A stretch of 12,119 bases of DNA from Gloeopeniophorella convolvens (taxonomy: Eukaryota; Basidiomycota; Agaricomycetes; Russulales): the NCBI GenBank assembly GCA_022496205.1, contig WTXD01000333.1:1-12119 (forward strand). The letters run 5' to 3'. A program made the translations under genes and the position numbers. Below the pieces are notes generated by a model. The model worked only from the letters and a program-made list of their open reading frames with translations, was not told where the DNA came from and made no database searches. Positions 1-8,551 of the stretch are shown piece by piece (within the stretch, counting starts at the first letter, position 1; each line of letters starts with the position of its first letter).

Positions 1-82
1 GAGTTACCCCCGTGACGGTCCGCTTTTCATGTCCGCCTTGATCTATACCGCATCCAATAGGAGGGGTTTCGCTCCCAGAGGA

Positions 83-1180
83 CTAACGAGTGACGCCGAC
101 AGCGTACCACAACCGCCAGCTCGGCGAGCCCCAGTAAGTACGTGGGCAAAGTTGATCTCTGGTGGAGCGGCTGGAGACAAATCGAATCACGTGCCTGAGC
201 ACAGATTGATGCGTTCATTGCCGGATGGCTCGCTCTTTCTCCGCGCGGAATCATTTCGGATTCTCATTTCCAGCCCTCTACTGCGGGTGCGAAGACGAAA
301 CGGTGAGGTACGCCGAACTTGAACGAGGCCTAGGTACGATTCCAAACCTTGGATATTCAGTGATCCGCGGGGCGCTGTGTTACTAAGTACCCCGTCATTC
401 CGCGTCAGTGCTCAACTCAAACAACGCGCGAAAGGCACTGAACTAGTTGCTACAGATGTAACTGCATTTGGTTTTGGTAACATGTGACAGATCGAGGTTT
501 TTTGTCCATGGGTCATTTTTCTCAAAGCCATGAGACGCAATTCTAGGGGTGGAATACAGGGTCCTTCGGCGGCGAGTGCATGATGAAACGAATCCGTATT
601 CAACAAAAGCGATCATCATGATGACTCCGACGAGCTCCTTGGTGGCTTTCTTAGCGGGTCATCGAGAAAAACTTCTATAAACCCGTATAATACACCGTGA
701 TGATCGCGACCAAATGGACGCCACCCAAACCATAGCAAACACGTTAGGGCCTCGTGAGCCTCTGCGTATTGACCACAGCCTGCGAGACAGGCAGCCGCCC
801 TGCTAACACGAAACTATGCTAGGGCCGGAATCGAGCCTAGCCAAGCTGAAATTGGCGTACCTCAGCAATACGCCAGCGAAACCCCATGTTTTCCACGAGT
901 CTAGAATTTTAGGCCATGAGCTGCCATGGGCGGTAGACTTCGACGATCGCGACGGTACCCGATTCACTTCCGTCGGTAGCTATAACCATTGCCATTGCTG
1001 CATCGAGCCACACAATGAAGTGCACACCGGGTGCAGACAAGGAGAGATCGAAGTTAGCGCTGGAGATGGGGGCCAATTGTCATGATAGCACCGAAGCGGA
1101 CAAAGCATGCCCGAGCCGAGGCGCGCTCGACAACACTCCGCCGCTTTGTTGGCGCCGATCCGCTGATTCGGACAACATTT
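83..1180 (-). pseudogene. M28 zinc aminopeptidase pseudogene, 3' half
   Basis: This is the decayed 3' half of a leucine-aminopeptidase-like M28 metallopeptidase. It was recognised because it aligns, in order and on the same strand, with the intact paralogue at 11004-12119. A gap-free 78-bp stretch (1009-1086 against 11918-11995) shows 22 mismatches by my count, about 72% identity. Family pieces remain: ANFDLSLSAPG near 1040-1070, SGTVAIVEVYR near 940-970, TKCSYICSN at 446-472 (intact copy TKCGYACSD), and INFAHV and LGLAELAVVV near 100-160. Lesions seen: a 2-nt loss that destroys the HLDS zinc-ligand motif (about 1112-1128), an in-frame TAA at 909-911, a TAG at 443-445, and frame changes in the C-terminal helix. 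Several splice sites do not match those of the intact copy. The gene continues beyond the copia element at 5019. The 3' boundary at 83 is the first stop in one C-terminal frame and is approximate. Confidence 0.8.
1176..1180. repeat. Target site duplication, left copy (CATTT)
   Basis: CATTT lies immediately before the 5' LTR and is repeated exactly at 5019-5023, immediately after the 3' LTR end. Five base pairs is the usual duplication length for Ty1/copia integrases. On the minus strand the duplicated bases are the first five after the CAG of a splice acceptor in the aminopeptidase pseudogene. Confidence 0.85.
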
Positions 1181-1651
1181 TATTGGAGTTACAAGTCGCG
1201 CTCCGTTCGGTCTTCCGGGCCGGGCCGCTTTCCCGGATCCTCTCCCCCTGCCTCCGCTACTCCCAGTTCCGTCTCGTTTGACCTTATTCTTCCTAGCTCT
1301 CGCATGCAAAAATCAATCCCAGCGTCCGCCTCCACTGTATGACGATGCGCAGCAAAACTACGCAACTGTTGACGAAGAAATGACGGGCGCGTCGTCACTT
1401 TATGTACGTTTCTGTTGTGTCCAGCCGTTCGAGCTCCAGCTCCCGAAACTGCCTGTGATTGCCCCCATGTAAATACTGTACAATACTCCTATCAGCTTGC
1501 AGTATAAATTGTAGTATGTACCGGCTACGAATATCAGCGTTTCTACACTTCGCGTTGCCCTTCCTCCTTCTGCTCCCTTCACTCGCTCCCCCTCACTCGA
1601 CTTCGCTTCGCGCCGCTGCGCGCCTTCGTTTCGGACCTCCAACTCGCATCA
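1181..1651 (+). repeat. 5' long terminal repeat (471 bp)
   Basis: The right boundary is the CATCA just before the primer-binding site. The left boundary is set by the target duplication. The last 113 bp (1539-1651) are repeated without a mismatch at 4906-5018. The LTR starts TATTGGAG and ends CATCA. Copia LTRs normally start TGTTGG, so the second base looks like a G-to-A change. A TATA-like box at 1503-1509 suggests that U3 runs to about 1538 and R/U5 follow; the pyrimidine-rich 1556-1600 would lie in R/U5. Confidence 0.85.
1503..1509 (+). promoter_or_regulatory. LTR TATA box (candidate)
   Basis: TATAAAT lies in the 5' LTR, 36 bp upstream of position 1539. That spacing would place the transcription start, and so the start of R, near 1533-1540. 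The 3' LTR remnant begins at exactly 1539-equivalent, which agrees with R starting there. The call rests on the motif and its position only. Confidence 0.5.
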
Positions 1652-1665
1652 GGTTATGGGCCCTG
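1652..1665 (+). other. Primer-binding site for a cleaved initiator-Met tRNA
   Basis: GGTTATGGGCCCTG follows the LTR end directly. Its complement contains GGGCCCATAACC, the anticodon arm (CAU anticodon) of eukaryotic initiator methionine tRNA, rather than a tRNA 3' end in CCA. Drosophila copia uses the same GGTTATGGGCCC site, primed by a tRNA-iMet fragment cut in the anticodon region. I infer the same half-tRNA priming here. The match runs straight from the LTR terminus, which also confirms the LTR boundary. Confidence 0.85.
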
Positions 1666-1723
1666 AGCCTAAGCATTAGTACGAAGTCACACCGTCATTC
1701 AAAGAGCTTACCGAATTATCATC

Positions 1724-4700
1724 ATGGGCGACGACGCGAGGATCTCCATCCCCAGACTCAACGTCGATGGGACCAACTGGCCCAACTACCGTGACCGCCT
1801 GTCATGGGCACTCACCTCGAAGGGCCTTCAAGACCATTTGACGCACGCTACGATCTCTCCGGCATACATCGCGGCCGGCACGATCAACGGTCTCGACGAG
1901 AACGCACGTTGGACTGCCGGCGAGGGTACAGTCAAGCAGTACATCGCCATGTCCGTGCCCGACTCGATCTTTAACCGTATCAAGGTCAAGACGACTGCGA
2001 GGGAAGTATGGGAGGAGATGAAGAGTGTTTTTGAGGGACGCTCGAGGATGGTACTGGTGGATCTGAAGAGGAAGCTTCAGAATGCACGTTGCGGAGAAAA
2101 CGACAACGTACGCGCTCATTTCACGAAACTCGCTGACCTTCGGGAGCAGCTTGCTGCCGGAGGCATCACCATCACCGACGATGACTTCACCGACACCCTA
2201 CTCGGCTCGTTGCCCGAGTCCTATGAGCCCACCATCGCCGGCGTAACCGCGAGCGCGAAAATCATTGCGCGACCTATGATGGCAAACGAAGTTATCGGAC
2301 TCATCACCGATGACTACGACCGACGCACCTTACGCCAACTCCAGCAGACGGACGACACCAAGGACGAAGCTTTCGTCACGGCGGACGACCGCAAGCGCAA
2401 AGACAAGCGCACAGTCGAGTGCTTCAATTGCAAGCGCAAAGGGCACTACAAATCGGAGTGCTGGGTGAAGGGCGGAGGGAAGGAAGGACAGGGGCCCGAG
2501 CGTACGCAGAGGAAGCCCCGCGACCGAGCTAACAAAGCCGCAGAACCAGATAACGAAGTCGAGGCGTGGGCCGCCATCGACGAAGAGACCGGTCAGCGTC
2601 GCGCTGAAGTAATGCGCGGGAACGCACCGGAAGCCGAACTCTACGACTCGGGCGCATCGCGCCACATGTCCCCTTTCCGCCACTTGTTCACCACCTTCCA
2701 GTCCATCCCTCCTCGTCCCATCATCGCGGCTGACAACCGCACGTTCTATGCCACTGGAGTTGGTGACTTGCACATCAAAGTTCCGAATGGCACGACTTTG
2801 ACACCAGTCGTGCTCCGAGATGCGTTGTATGCTCCTGAGATGGGACTTACCATCGTGTCTATCAGTCGCATCGCCAAAGCAGGTCATCAAGTCAGTTTCA
2901 AAGACGACACCTGCATGATCCAGAACAAGTCAGGACGCACTGTCGGACGCATCCCAGCCGCGCCGAACGGACTGTACAAAGTCGACCACGGTGACGTCGC
3001 CATCTCGGCTGCGGCGGAACCGATTCATCTCGCTGAGCTCCACCGTCGTCTCGGTCACATTCCCCTTCCAGCCATCCGATCTTTTATTGACCTCGGATTA
3101 ATTAAAGATCTTGTCGTGATCGACAATCTGACATCGATCGACTGCGATTCGTGCGAGTACGCGAAGTCGACTCGCAAGACGATTCGCAAGGAGCGCGCCG
3201 AGCCATGCGCAGCTCATTTCGGCGACGAAGTTCACACCGACGTCTGGGGACCTTCACCGACTGATTCCCTTGGCCACAGTCGCTACTATGTGGCATTCAC
3301 TGACGACTACTCACGTTTCACACGCATCTACCTCCTCCGCACCAAAGATGAAGCTTTTGGCGCATACAAGACGTTTTCCGCGTGGGCCAAGACGCAGCAT
3401 GCCGCGCGGATCAAGATTCTCCACTCGGATCGTGGAGGAGAGTACCTCAGCGATGAGTTCACGATGTTTCTGAACTCCGAGGGTACCGAGCGTCGACTGA
3501 CTACGCATGACACCCCGCAGCATAACGGTGTCGCAGAGTCTTTAAACCGTCGACTTCTCGAGCGCGTTCGCGCGATCTTGCATCACTCTGGCCTGCCCAA
3601 GTTCCTCTGGGGCGAGGCTATTCACCACGCGGTCTGGTTGAAGAACCGCGCACCCACTCGTGTCTTAGGCAACGTCACACCTTACGAAAAACTTTACAAG
3701 TCCAAGCCCGACTTGTCCGACGTTCCGGAGTGGGGCCAAGCAGTATGGGTCCACACGTCCAAGAACGACAAGCTGAGCGCGCGTGCAGTTGAGGGGCGTT
3801 GGGTTGGATTTGATCAGGAGAGTACGCATGCTCATCGCATCTATTGGGCTGCTACTCGCAAAATTTCCGTAGAGCGCGACGTCAAATTTCGTCGTACCTA
3901 CATCACTCTTCCTGCACCATCCTATCCGACTACCACTGTCCAACCCGCAGCGCCAGCTACATTGGCGCCACCTCCAGCACCACCTCCTGTGCCGCCTCCT
4001 GCATCTGGCGCATCAGCGCCAGTTCCTACACCTTCCTCCTCGACCAAGCAGTCAGCATCAGCACCGGCAGTTCCGCCGGAGCAAGTACCACTCCCGCCCG
4101 ATCTTCCCGACAAGGCACAGCCTACGCTGCGCCGATCGTCACGTCTCACAAAGCCATCCGACTACCAGAAGCGTCTCCAGGCCGGCGAAGGCACCACGGA
4201 GGGGCATGCACCCACTGGCGAGGCTCTTGGACCACTCATTCCAGCCGGAATGCCCCGTCAGGGGGAGTCCGCGTCTATCATTGACGCAGCATCATTTGCA
4301 GACCCCTCAGACGTCGACTACGCGCTCGCCAGCGCGGTCGATTACCTCGACGACGATCCAAAGACGCTCTCGCAGGCTAAGTCGCGCGCCGACTGGCCGA
4401 GCTGGAAGAGTGCTATGGATAAGGAGATGAAAACGTTGACTGACGCCCTCACCTGGACGACTGTACCACGCCCGCCCGGCAAGAACGTTGTCGGCAGCAA
4501 GTGGGTCTTTCGCATCAAGCGGAAGGCAGACGGTTCCATCGAGAAATACAAGGCGCGCCTCGTTGCGCGCGGTTTCACTCAGATTTACGGTGTTGACTAC
4601 TTTGACACCTATTCCCCCGTCGCCAAGCTTACGAGCTTCCGCCTTCTTCTCGCGCTTGCCGCGCGTTACGACTGGGACATCGAGTCCTTCGACTTCAACG

Positions 4701-5200
4701 GTGCCTACCTGAACGGCACACTCGATGACGACGAAGAGATCTACATGCAGGAGCCACCTGGCTATGAAGAGAGCGACGGCGCGACGGTCAAGCGCCTTCT
4801 CAAGTCGCTTTATGGCCTTAAGCAGGCCGGGCGCAAGTGGTACGACGCACTCAAAGCTATCCTCGCTGAACTTGGTTTCCGCGTCACAGATGCAGACCCG
4901 GGGATGTTTCTACACTTCGCGTTGCCCTTCCTCCTTCTGCTCCCTTCACTCGCTCCCCCTCACTCGACTTCGCTTCGCGCCGCTGCGCGCCTTCGTTTCG
5001 GACCTCCAACTCGCATCACATTTCTGGGCCGCACAGCACGTCGCAGATCAGCAGAGCTCGGAAATAGTTTAAAACTCAGATCGTCACGATCGAGTTCTGG
5101 ACCCAGGGGTGCGCGAATTCCGACACATACGCGACTGAAGGGGCTTGCGAAGGCCGCCGAGAGCAAATTCGTCGGTGATCTGGTGGATTGTCAGGATTAA
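1724..5200 (+). CDS. Copia Gag-Pol polyprotein, truncated in RT with a chimeric tail
   Basis: A single frame of 1,158 codons starts at ATG 1724, the first in-frame ATG after the primer-binding site. Gag of the UBN2/Retrotran_gag_2 kind covers about residues 1-220. A CX2CX4HX4C zinc knuckle (CFNCKRKGHYKSEC) is at 233-246, and the protease motif DSGA at 308-311. The integrase has the H440/H445/C474/C477 zinc motif, then the catalytic triad D506, D569, E605 with the D35E spacing. A proline-rich linker spans about 730-800. RT begins near 905 with WVFRIKRKADGS and YKARLVARGFTQ and includes the first catalytic Asp, D990 (FDFNGAYLNG). The frame breaks at about residue 1061, before the YVDD box; RNase H is absent. 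Residues 1062-1098 are translated LTR and about 1099-1158 are flanking host DNA, stopping at TAA 5198-5200. Gag, protease and integrase could still be active; RT should not be. Confidence 0.95.
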   Translation: MGDDARISIPRLNVDGTNWPNYRDRLSWALTSKGLQDHLTHATISPAYIAAGTINGLDENARWTAGEGTVKQYIAMSVPDSIFNRIKVKTTAREVWEEMKSVFEGRSRMVLVDLKRKLQNARCGENDNVRAHFTKLADLREQLAAGGITITDDDFTDTLLGSLPESYEPTIAGVTASAKIIARPMMANEVIGLITDDYDRRTLRQLQQTDDTKDEAFVTADDRKRKDKRTVECFNCKRKGHYKSECWVKGGGKEGQGPERTQRKPRDRANKAAEPDNEVEAWAAIDEETGQRRAEVMRGNAPEAELYDSGASRHMSPFRHLFTTFQSIPPRPIIAADNRTFYATGVGDLHIKVPNGTTLTPVVLRDALYAPEMGLTIVSISRIAKAGHQVSFKDDTCMIQNKSGRTVGRIPAAPNGLYKVDHGDVAISAAAEPIHLAELHRRLGHIPLPAIRSFIDLGLIKDLVVIDNLTSIDCDSCEYAKSTRKTIRKERAEPCAAHFGDEVHTDVWGPSPTDSLGHSRYYVAFTDDYSRFTRIYLLRTKDEAFGAYKTFSAWAKTQHAARIKILHSDRGGEYLSDEFTMFLNSEGTERRLTTHDTPQHNGVAESLNRRLLERVRAILHHSGLPKFLWGEAIHHAVWLKNRAPTRVLGNVTPYEKLYKSKPDLSDVPEWGQAVWVHTSKNDKLSARAVEGRWVGFDQESTHAHRIYWAATRKISVERDVKFRRTYITLPAPSYPTTTVQPAAPATLAPPPAPPPVPPPASGASAPVPTPSSSTKQSASAPAVPPEQVPLPPDLPDKAQPTLRRSSRLTKPSDYQKRLQAGEGTTEGHAPTGEALGPLIPAGMPRQGESASIIDAASFADPSDVDYALASAVDYLDDDPKTLSQAKSRADWPSWKSAMDKEMKTLTDALTWTTVPRPPGKNVVGSKWVFRIKRKADGSIEKYKARLVARGFTQIYGVDYFDTYSPVAKLTSFRLLLALAARYDWDIESFDFNGAYLNGTLDDDEEIYMQEPPGYEESDGATVKRLLKSLYGLKQAGRKWYDALKAILAELGFRVTDADPGMFLHFALPFLLLLPSLAPPHSTSLRAAARLRFGPPTRITFLGRTARRRSAELGNSLKLRSSRSSSGPRGARIPTHTRLKGLAKAAESKFVGDLVDCQD
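4906..5018 (+). repeat. 3' LTR remnant (last 113 bp)
   Basis: This is identical, base for base, to 1539-1651 and is followed at once by the right target duplication, so the outer end of the LTR is authentic. The U3 part (358 bp) is missing. The join to RT coding sequence falls in GTTT (4906-4909), which belongs to both sides. Confidence 0.95.
5019..5023. repeat. Target site duplication, right copy (CATTT)
   Basis: CATTT directly follows the 3' LTR end and matches 1176-1180 exactly. On the minus strand it is preceded by GGCCCAG, the predicted splice acceptor of the pseudogene intron. Confidence 0.85.
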
Positions 5201-5555
5201 ACGGCGTCCGCGTGATCAGCGTGCCTCTAGGGTCCTCTCGGTAAGCCATCGCTCGCTCTGTAACTTAACTGTACTGACTTGACCATCGTCAGACAATTGG
5301 ATTCGATGGGTGGCTGAACGAACCGTACGGACTACAGTAACCCGGCGGCACTCGGAGTGGCTGTGGTATGCAATTCCGGCCCAAGGCGTACAAGTCGCAC
5401 GAGGACCGGTGGACCCTTTTCAATCCTTCTTTTCCAGTGGGCCGTGGGCTGTCGTGGGTCGAGAGCTCGTCAGTGACGTATTTTGTGGCGTTCAGTGGGT
5501 GAAAGGCTGCGGCCGGCTGCTCGACGGCATGCCACGTATATGAAATGAGAACCAA
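5019..5555 (-). pseudogene. M28 zinc aminopeptidase pseudogene, 5' part
   Basis: This continues the broken gene at 83-1180 across the copia insertion. Read on the minus strand from the element outwards, an intron ends GGCCCAG at 5024-5030 with a branch-like GCTGATCTG. The intact paralogue has the related CTGATCTG at the same place, near the window end. The intron probably starts at a GTGACG donor near 5087. Before it lies an exon encoding YVSEFAHPWVQNSI, which fits the family segment just ahead of the first zinc-ligand strand. Further upstream, AYREDPRG near 5228-5251 and FHPLNATKYVTDELST near 5460-5510 resemble the propeptide/N-terminal region. The reading frame changes between these blocks, as expected of a pseudogene. 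I cannot place the start codon or signal peptide; 5555 is only the end of the last recognisable block. Confidence 0.6.
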
Positions 5556-8400
5556 TCGTACTTCTCGTGGCGGTTACGGGCGTAGAGGGATGCCCCTAAA
5601 TCTCGAGCATCTGTGGCGATAAGAGAAACGCTTAACGCTGTAGGGTCCTCACATGTCGAAGAAAGTAATATTTCGGGCCTTCTTCTAACTATGCGTTTCT
5701 GATCAGAAGATTCGCGAACCGAGAGAAGCTCACACAAAACAGAAGAAAAAGTACAATGAACTTTGTCCGACCCCCTAATTCACGGACCTGAGGGTATTCA
5801 TTGTCTGCGGCATCTGCACGAGCGAGAACAGGCGAGATACCCCATGATGCTGACTTGCAGGCTGATATGGAAGTTCTGGTTTTGTCCGGGATGAAGCTGA
5901 AGATACATGGCAACTGTCAACTACAGCACTGGCACACGGTGAGATACTTTGCCAGCGAATGAGGCATCTCTCAGGAACTACATTGTACTACTCACTCTCG
6001 TTTGTCTCGGTACAAGCGGGCAGCCTGTAAGATATGTGAAGATTTAACTTCGCGCACTGGTGGAGCCAAAAGTAGTATGCTAACGGTCAAGATGTAAGTT
6101 CGTTGAGAAATGCCACCCGGCGAGTGCGAACAGGTGCGAACGCCGCCGAAGATTTCGTTGGAACGGGCCGGCATCCGGGTCAGAGTCACCGATATTACAT
6201 CATATACTACGACACATCGCGCACTTCGCGACGCCACCGACCGCGTCTTGAGACTTGCCATGGACAGCCCGATCACGGTGCTGGTGCCAGTGCCGGTGGA
6301 AGGCCTCGGACCAGCTCCTGAGGCCTGAGGCCGGGCGGTGTCAGTGTCCGATTCTCCGAGACAGACTCTGTCGGGCGCGGACCACCTGGTCCAGCGCACT
6401 GCTGCAATATCTCCCTCGTTGGACATGCCTCCTTCAATTACTACCACCAATCTAGGCTCAGCGCCTCCATGTTTAACGTGGCACACCGCTTCAGCCAGCC
6501 CCAGCTATCGTCTATGATAGCTAGTCGACGAATGTACTCACTGCTCAGTCAATTCGGCAACGTAGGCTTGCTGTGTGTCGGCCTCATACTTGCACACCTC
6601 TGAGCAGCAAAGGTCAGCCCAACCTTATGTCTCAGCTGCAGACAGAGTCTGCACTCGTTGATTTATATTTTGAAAGAATCCATGATGGAGCCTCCAACCT
6701 ATCTCCTATCAGACTCGGAGATGCCGTCTACGGGAAGTCATGCCAATATGCTGTCTGCGGCCCACGCAGCCGTTTCGAAGGAGGTGGACGCACTATCCGA
6801 GCGCTCCCGTCTACCCAAAAAGAGACACAATGCCCTACGGACGTCAGGAAAATGTGTGAGGTATCCGCCCATTAATCAACACATCCTACATAAAAACTGA
6901 CACGCGAGTGGTCATCATCCAGCTCCGAGTTCAATAATGGAAGGAACAACATCCATTCCGGGATCACCGGTCATCCTTGCACCCTTCCCGTAAAAAGCTG
7001 GAACGGACCTTTCGGGCTGTAATTCCGCCGACATGCCAATAGCACCGGAGATGACAGTTTGGTATTGAGCGTCTTGATTGGTGGGCCGCACTTCAACCGC
7101 GCGGAGACGGTATTGACAAGCAGCTGCTCCGACCCGACACGAGAAACGAGTAGAGCGGACGCAAGCATTGTTAGTGAAGGGGATCGCCAGTACGAGTGCG
7201 CGCTGCGAGAAATAAGACGATTTGCTCTGGCAAATACTGCGTACGAAGGATTGAGTGGCTGCAACACACCAAAATGGCCTCTCCGATGTGCTGAGGGCCG
7301 CATCTCACGACAGTTGTCCATGTTCAACGCCGTGACCACAGTTGTATAAATGGAACGGTTCTTGACATCGTTCCGATAGGAAGGTGAATCAGGAATTCGG
7401 AGGTGCAGAGGTTCAGAATTTGTGAATGATGTCGATGAGGCCAGGTCTACTATCCGTCCCAGCTAGGTGCTTACATACATATCTCGCCAGTATGATGACG
7501 GAGCGGGTAGCTATTTCGCGTCCTTGTCAAATCTGAATTCAACTGTGCCCACACTGACATAGATGACCGTCTTCGCAGCAGTGACTCGAGGTGGTGCGCT
7601 GCAGGGATTGCATCATTGATCAAGCGGAAGCAACGACGCGGCACGCCCCGGAGCACCGGTTAGCAGCCCGCCGGTGGCTGACCGGGAACAGCCGGGAACA
7701 TGAACGCTGGGAAAGACGCCGCGGCGATTGCGTTGAGTCGGGCCCGGCGGCTCGCCTCCGATACCCACGGCTACCCTTTCGTCTCCCAACTGAGTATACT
7801 TAGCACCTATGTACTGCCATACTAACCTTGACCGGACATCATGATTAATTGGAGCGCTACTTGATCGCCCAGATACCCGGATAGCGCTTTATGAAGCACG
7901 TCTCTCCTGCCAAGTTGCCACAATTCCGTGTGGCAGTGGGGGCTGAGCGAGCTGGCTCGAAGCCTGAGAGTGGTCGACCCCGGTAGTAGGCAGCATTTTC
8001 TCCTCACCATTCACTCGGTGGAGCTCAAGCTCAAAATCAAAGTCTCAGACGCTTCGACAGCCGGATTGGCGCTTTCAAGAAGGCACTATATCAGTGGGTC
8101 AGTACAGTCACTTAACGGTCCGGGGTGGCGTGGGAGGAAGGCTGAACAATCGTGGCGTGGCAACGTAACCTCCTACGAGCGCGTAGGCTACTGTTTTGTC
8201 CACGAGGCCTAATGTGTGACCCTAGATGTTATGAAATGAGGGCAGCTGTCTCTCGGAGCACAAGAGGTGCTGTCCCCGCCACAACGCTACGAGCTCTCCT
8301 TCATTGGTATAGTCTATTTGCTCATGTTCTAAGCTGTGCATGTGAGGGCTGATCAGAGTTGCTCCTCAGATGTTTCCTTATTGGTTACTGTAGGCATCGC
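5556..8400. other. Long interval with no recognisable gene
   Basis: I find no domain, tRNA or convincing exon chain in this 2.8-kb stretch on either strand. The longest frames are 164 codons (5992-6486, minus), 122 codons (6971-7339, minus) and 96 codons (7059-7349, plus). None shows a family motif or flanking splice signals that join into a longer product. The left end may still hold degraded 5' exons of the peptidase pseudogene. An 11-residue peptide, ALVDLYFERIH (6651-6683, plus), recalls the fungal-specific transcription factor domain but has no support around it. Short tandem duplications occur at 6317-6332 (CTGAGGC twice) and 7682-7700 (CCGGGAACA twice). Confidence 0.6.
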
Positions 8401-8421
8401 ACACGACCCACGATGGCCGGG

Positions 8422-8427
8422 TATAAG
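8422..8427 (+). promoter_or_regulatory. TATA box of the DUF6534 gene (candidate)
   Basis: TATAAG in the context GGGTATAAGAAGG lies 130 bp upstream of the proposed start codon at 8552. It is followed by a pyrimidine-rich tract (8453-8474) of the kind often seen at fungal transcription starts. The call is based on position and motif only. Confidence 0.45.
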
Positions 8428-8452
8428 AAGGAGCGCAGACCCATCGGCGCAG

Positions 8453-8472
8453 CCCCCCCCCCCCTCCCTCCC
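8453..8472 (-). promoter_or_regulatory. C12 tract / potential G-quadruplex in promoter-leader
   Basis: The plus strand reads C12, then TCCCTCCC. The complement is GGGAGGGA followed by G12, which fits four or more G-runs separated by single bases. It lies 26 bp downstream of the TATA box and 80 bp before the start codon, with the G-rich strand as the template strand. Folding and effect are untested. The length of such a homopolymer may also be a sequencing or assembly uncertainty. Confidence 0.5.
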
Positions 8473-8551
8473 TCGTCATAGAGACAGACCGCATAAACGG
8501 TAGATTTAAAGCTCTAGGCTATACCTGCCAATCGCGAAGAGGTTCCGAAGT

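Larger units (their letters stand above)
1181..5018 (+). mobile_element. Ty1/copia LTR retrotransposon, internally deleted
   Basis: This is a 3,838-bp copia-superfamily element. In order it has a 5' LTR (1181-1651), a half-tRNA primer-binding site (from 1652), a Gag-Pol frame from 1724, and a 3' LTR remnant (4906-5018). The domain order protease-integrase-RT is the copia order; in gypsy elements integrase follows RT. A perfect 5-bp target duplication flanks it. The end of reverse transcriptase, RNase H, any polypurine tract and the first 358 bp of the 3' LTR are missing, so it cannot be autonomous. It sits antisense inside an M28 peptidase pseudogene. Identical LTR overlap and an open frame point to recent insertion. 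Confidence 0.93.

Noticed and set aside
2330..2890. 186-codon minus-strand frame
   Set aside because: It lies entirely inside the copia Gag-Pol gene on the other strand, has no motif and is a shadow frame.
4960..5166. 68-codon minus-strand frame over the 3' LTR remnant
   Set aside because: It spans the boundary between element and host DNA, so it cannot be an ancestral gene. The pseudogene's family-like segment here is in a different frame.
5992..6486. 164-codon minus-strand frame as a gene
   Set aside because: No recognisable family motif, unusual composition and no splice-linked neighbours; three frames are open here at once on both strands, as in GC-rich non-coding DNA.
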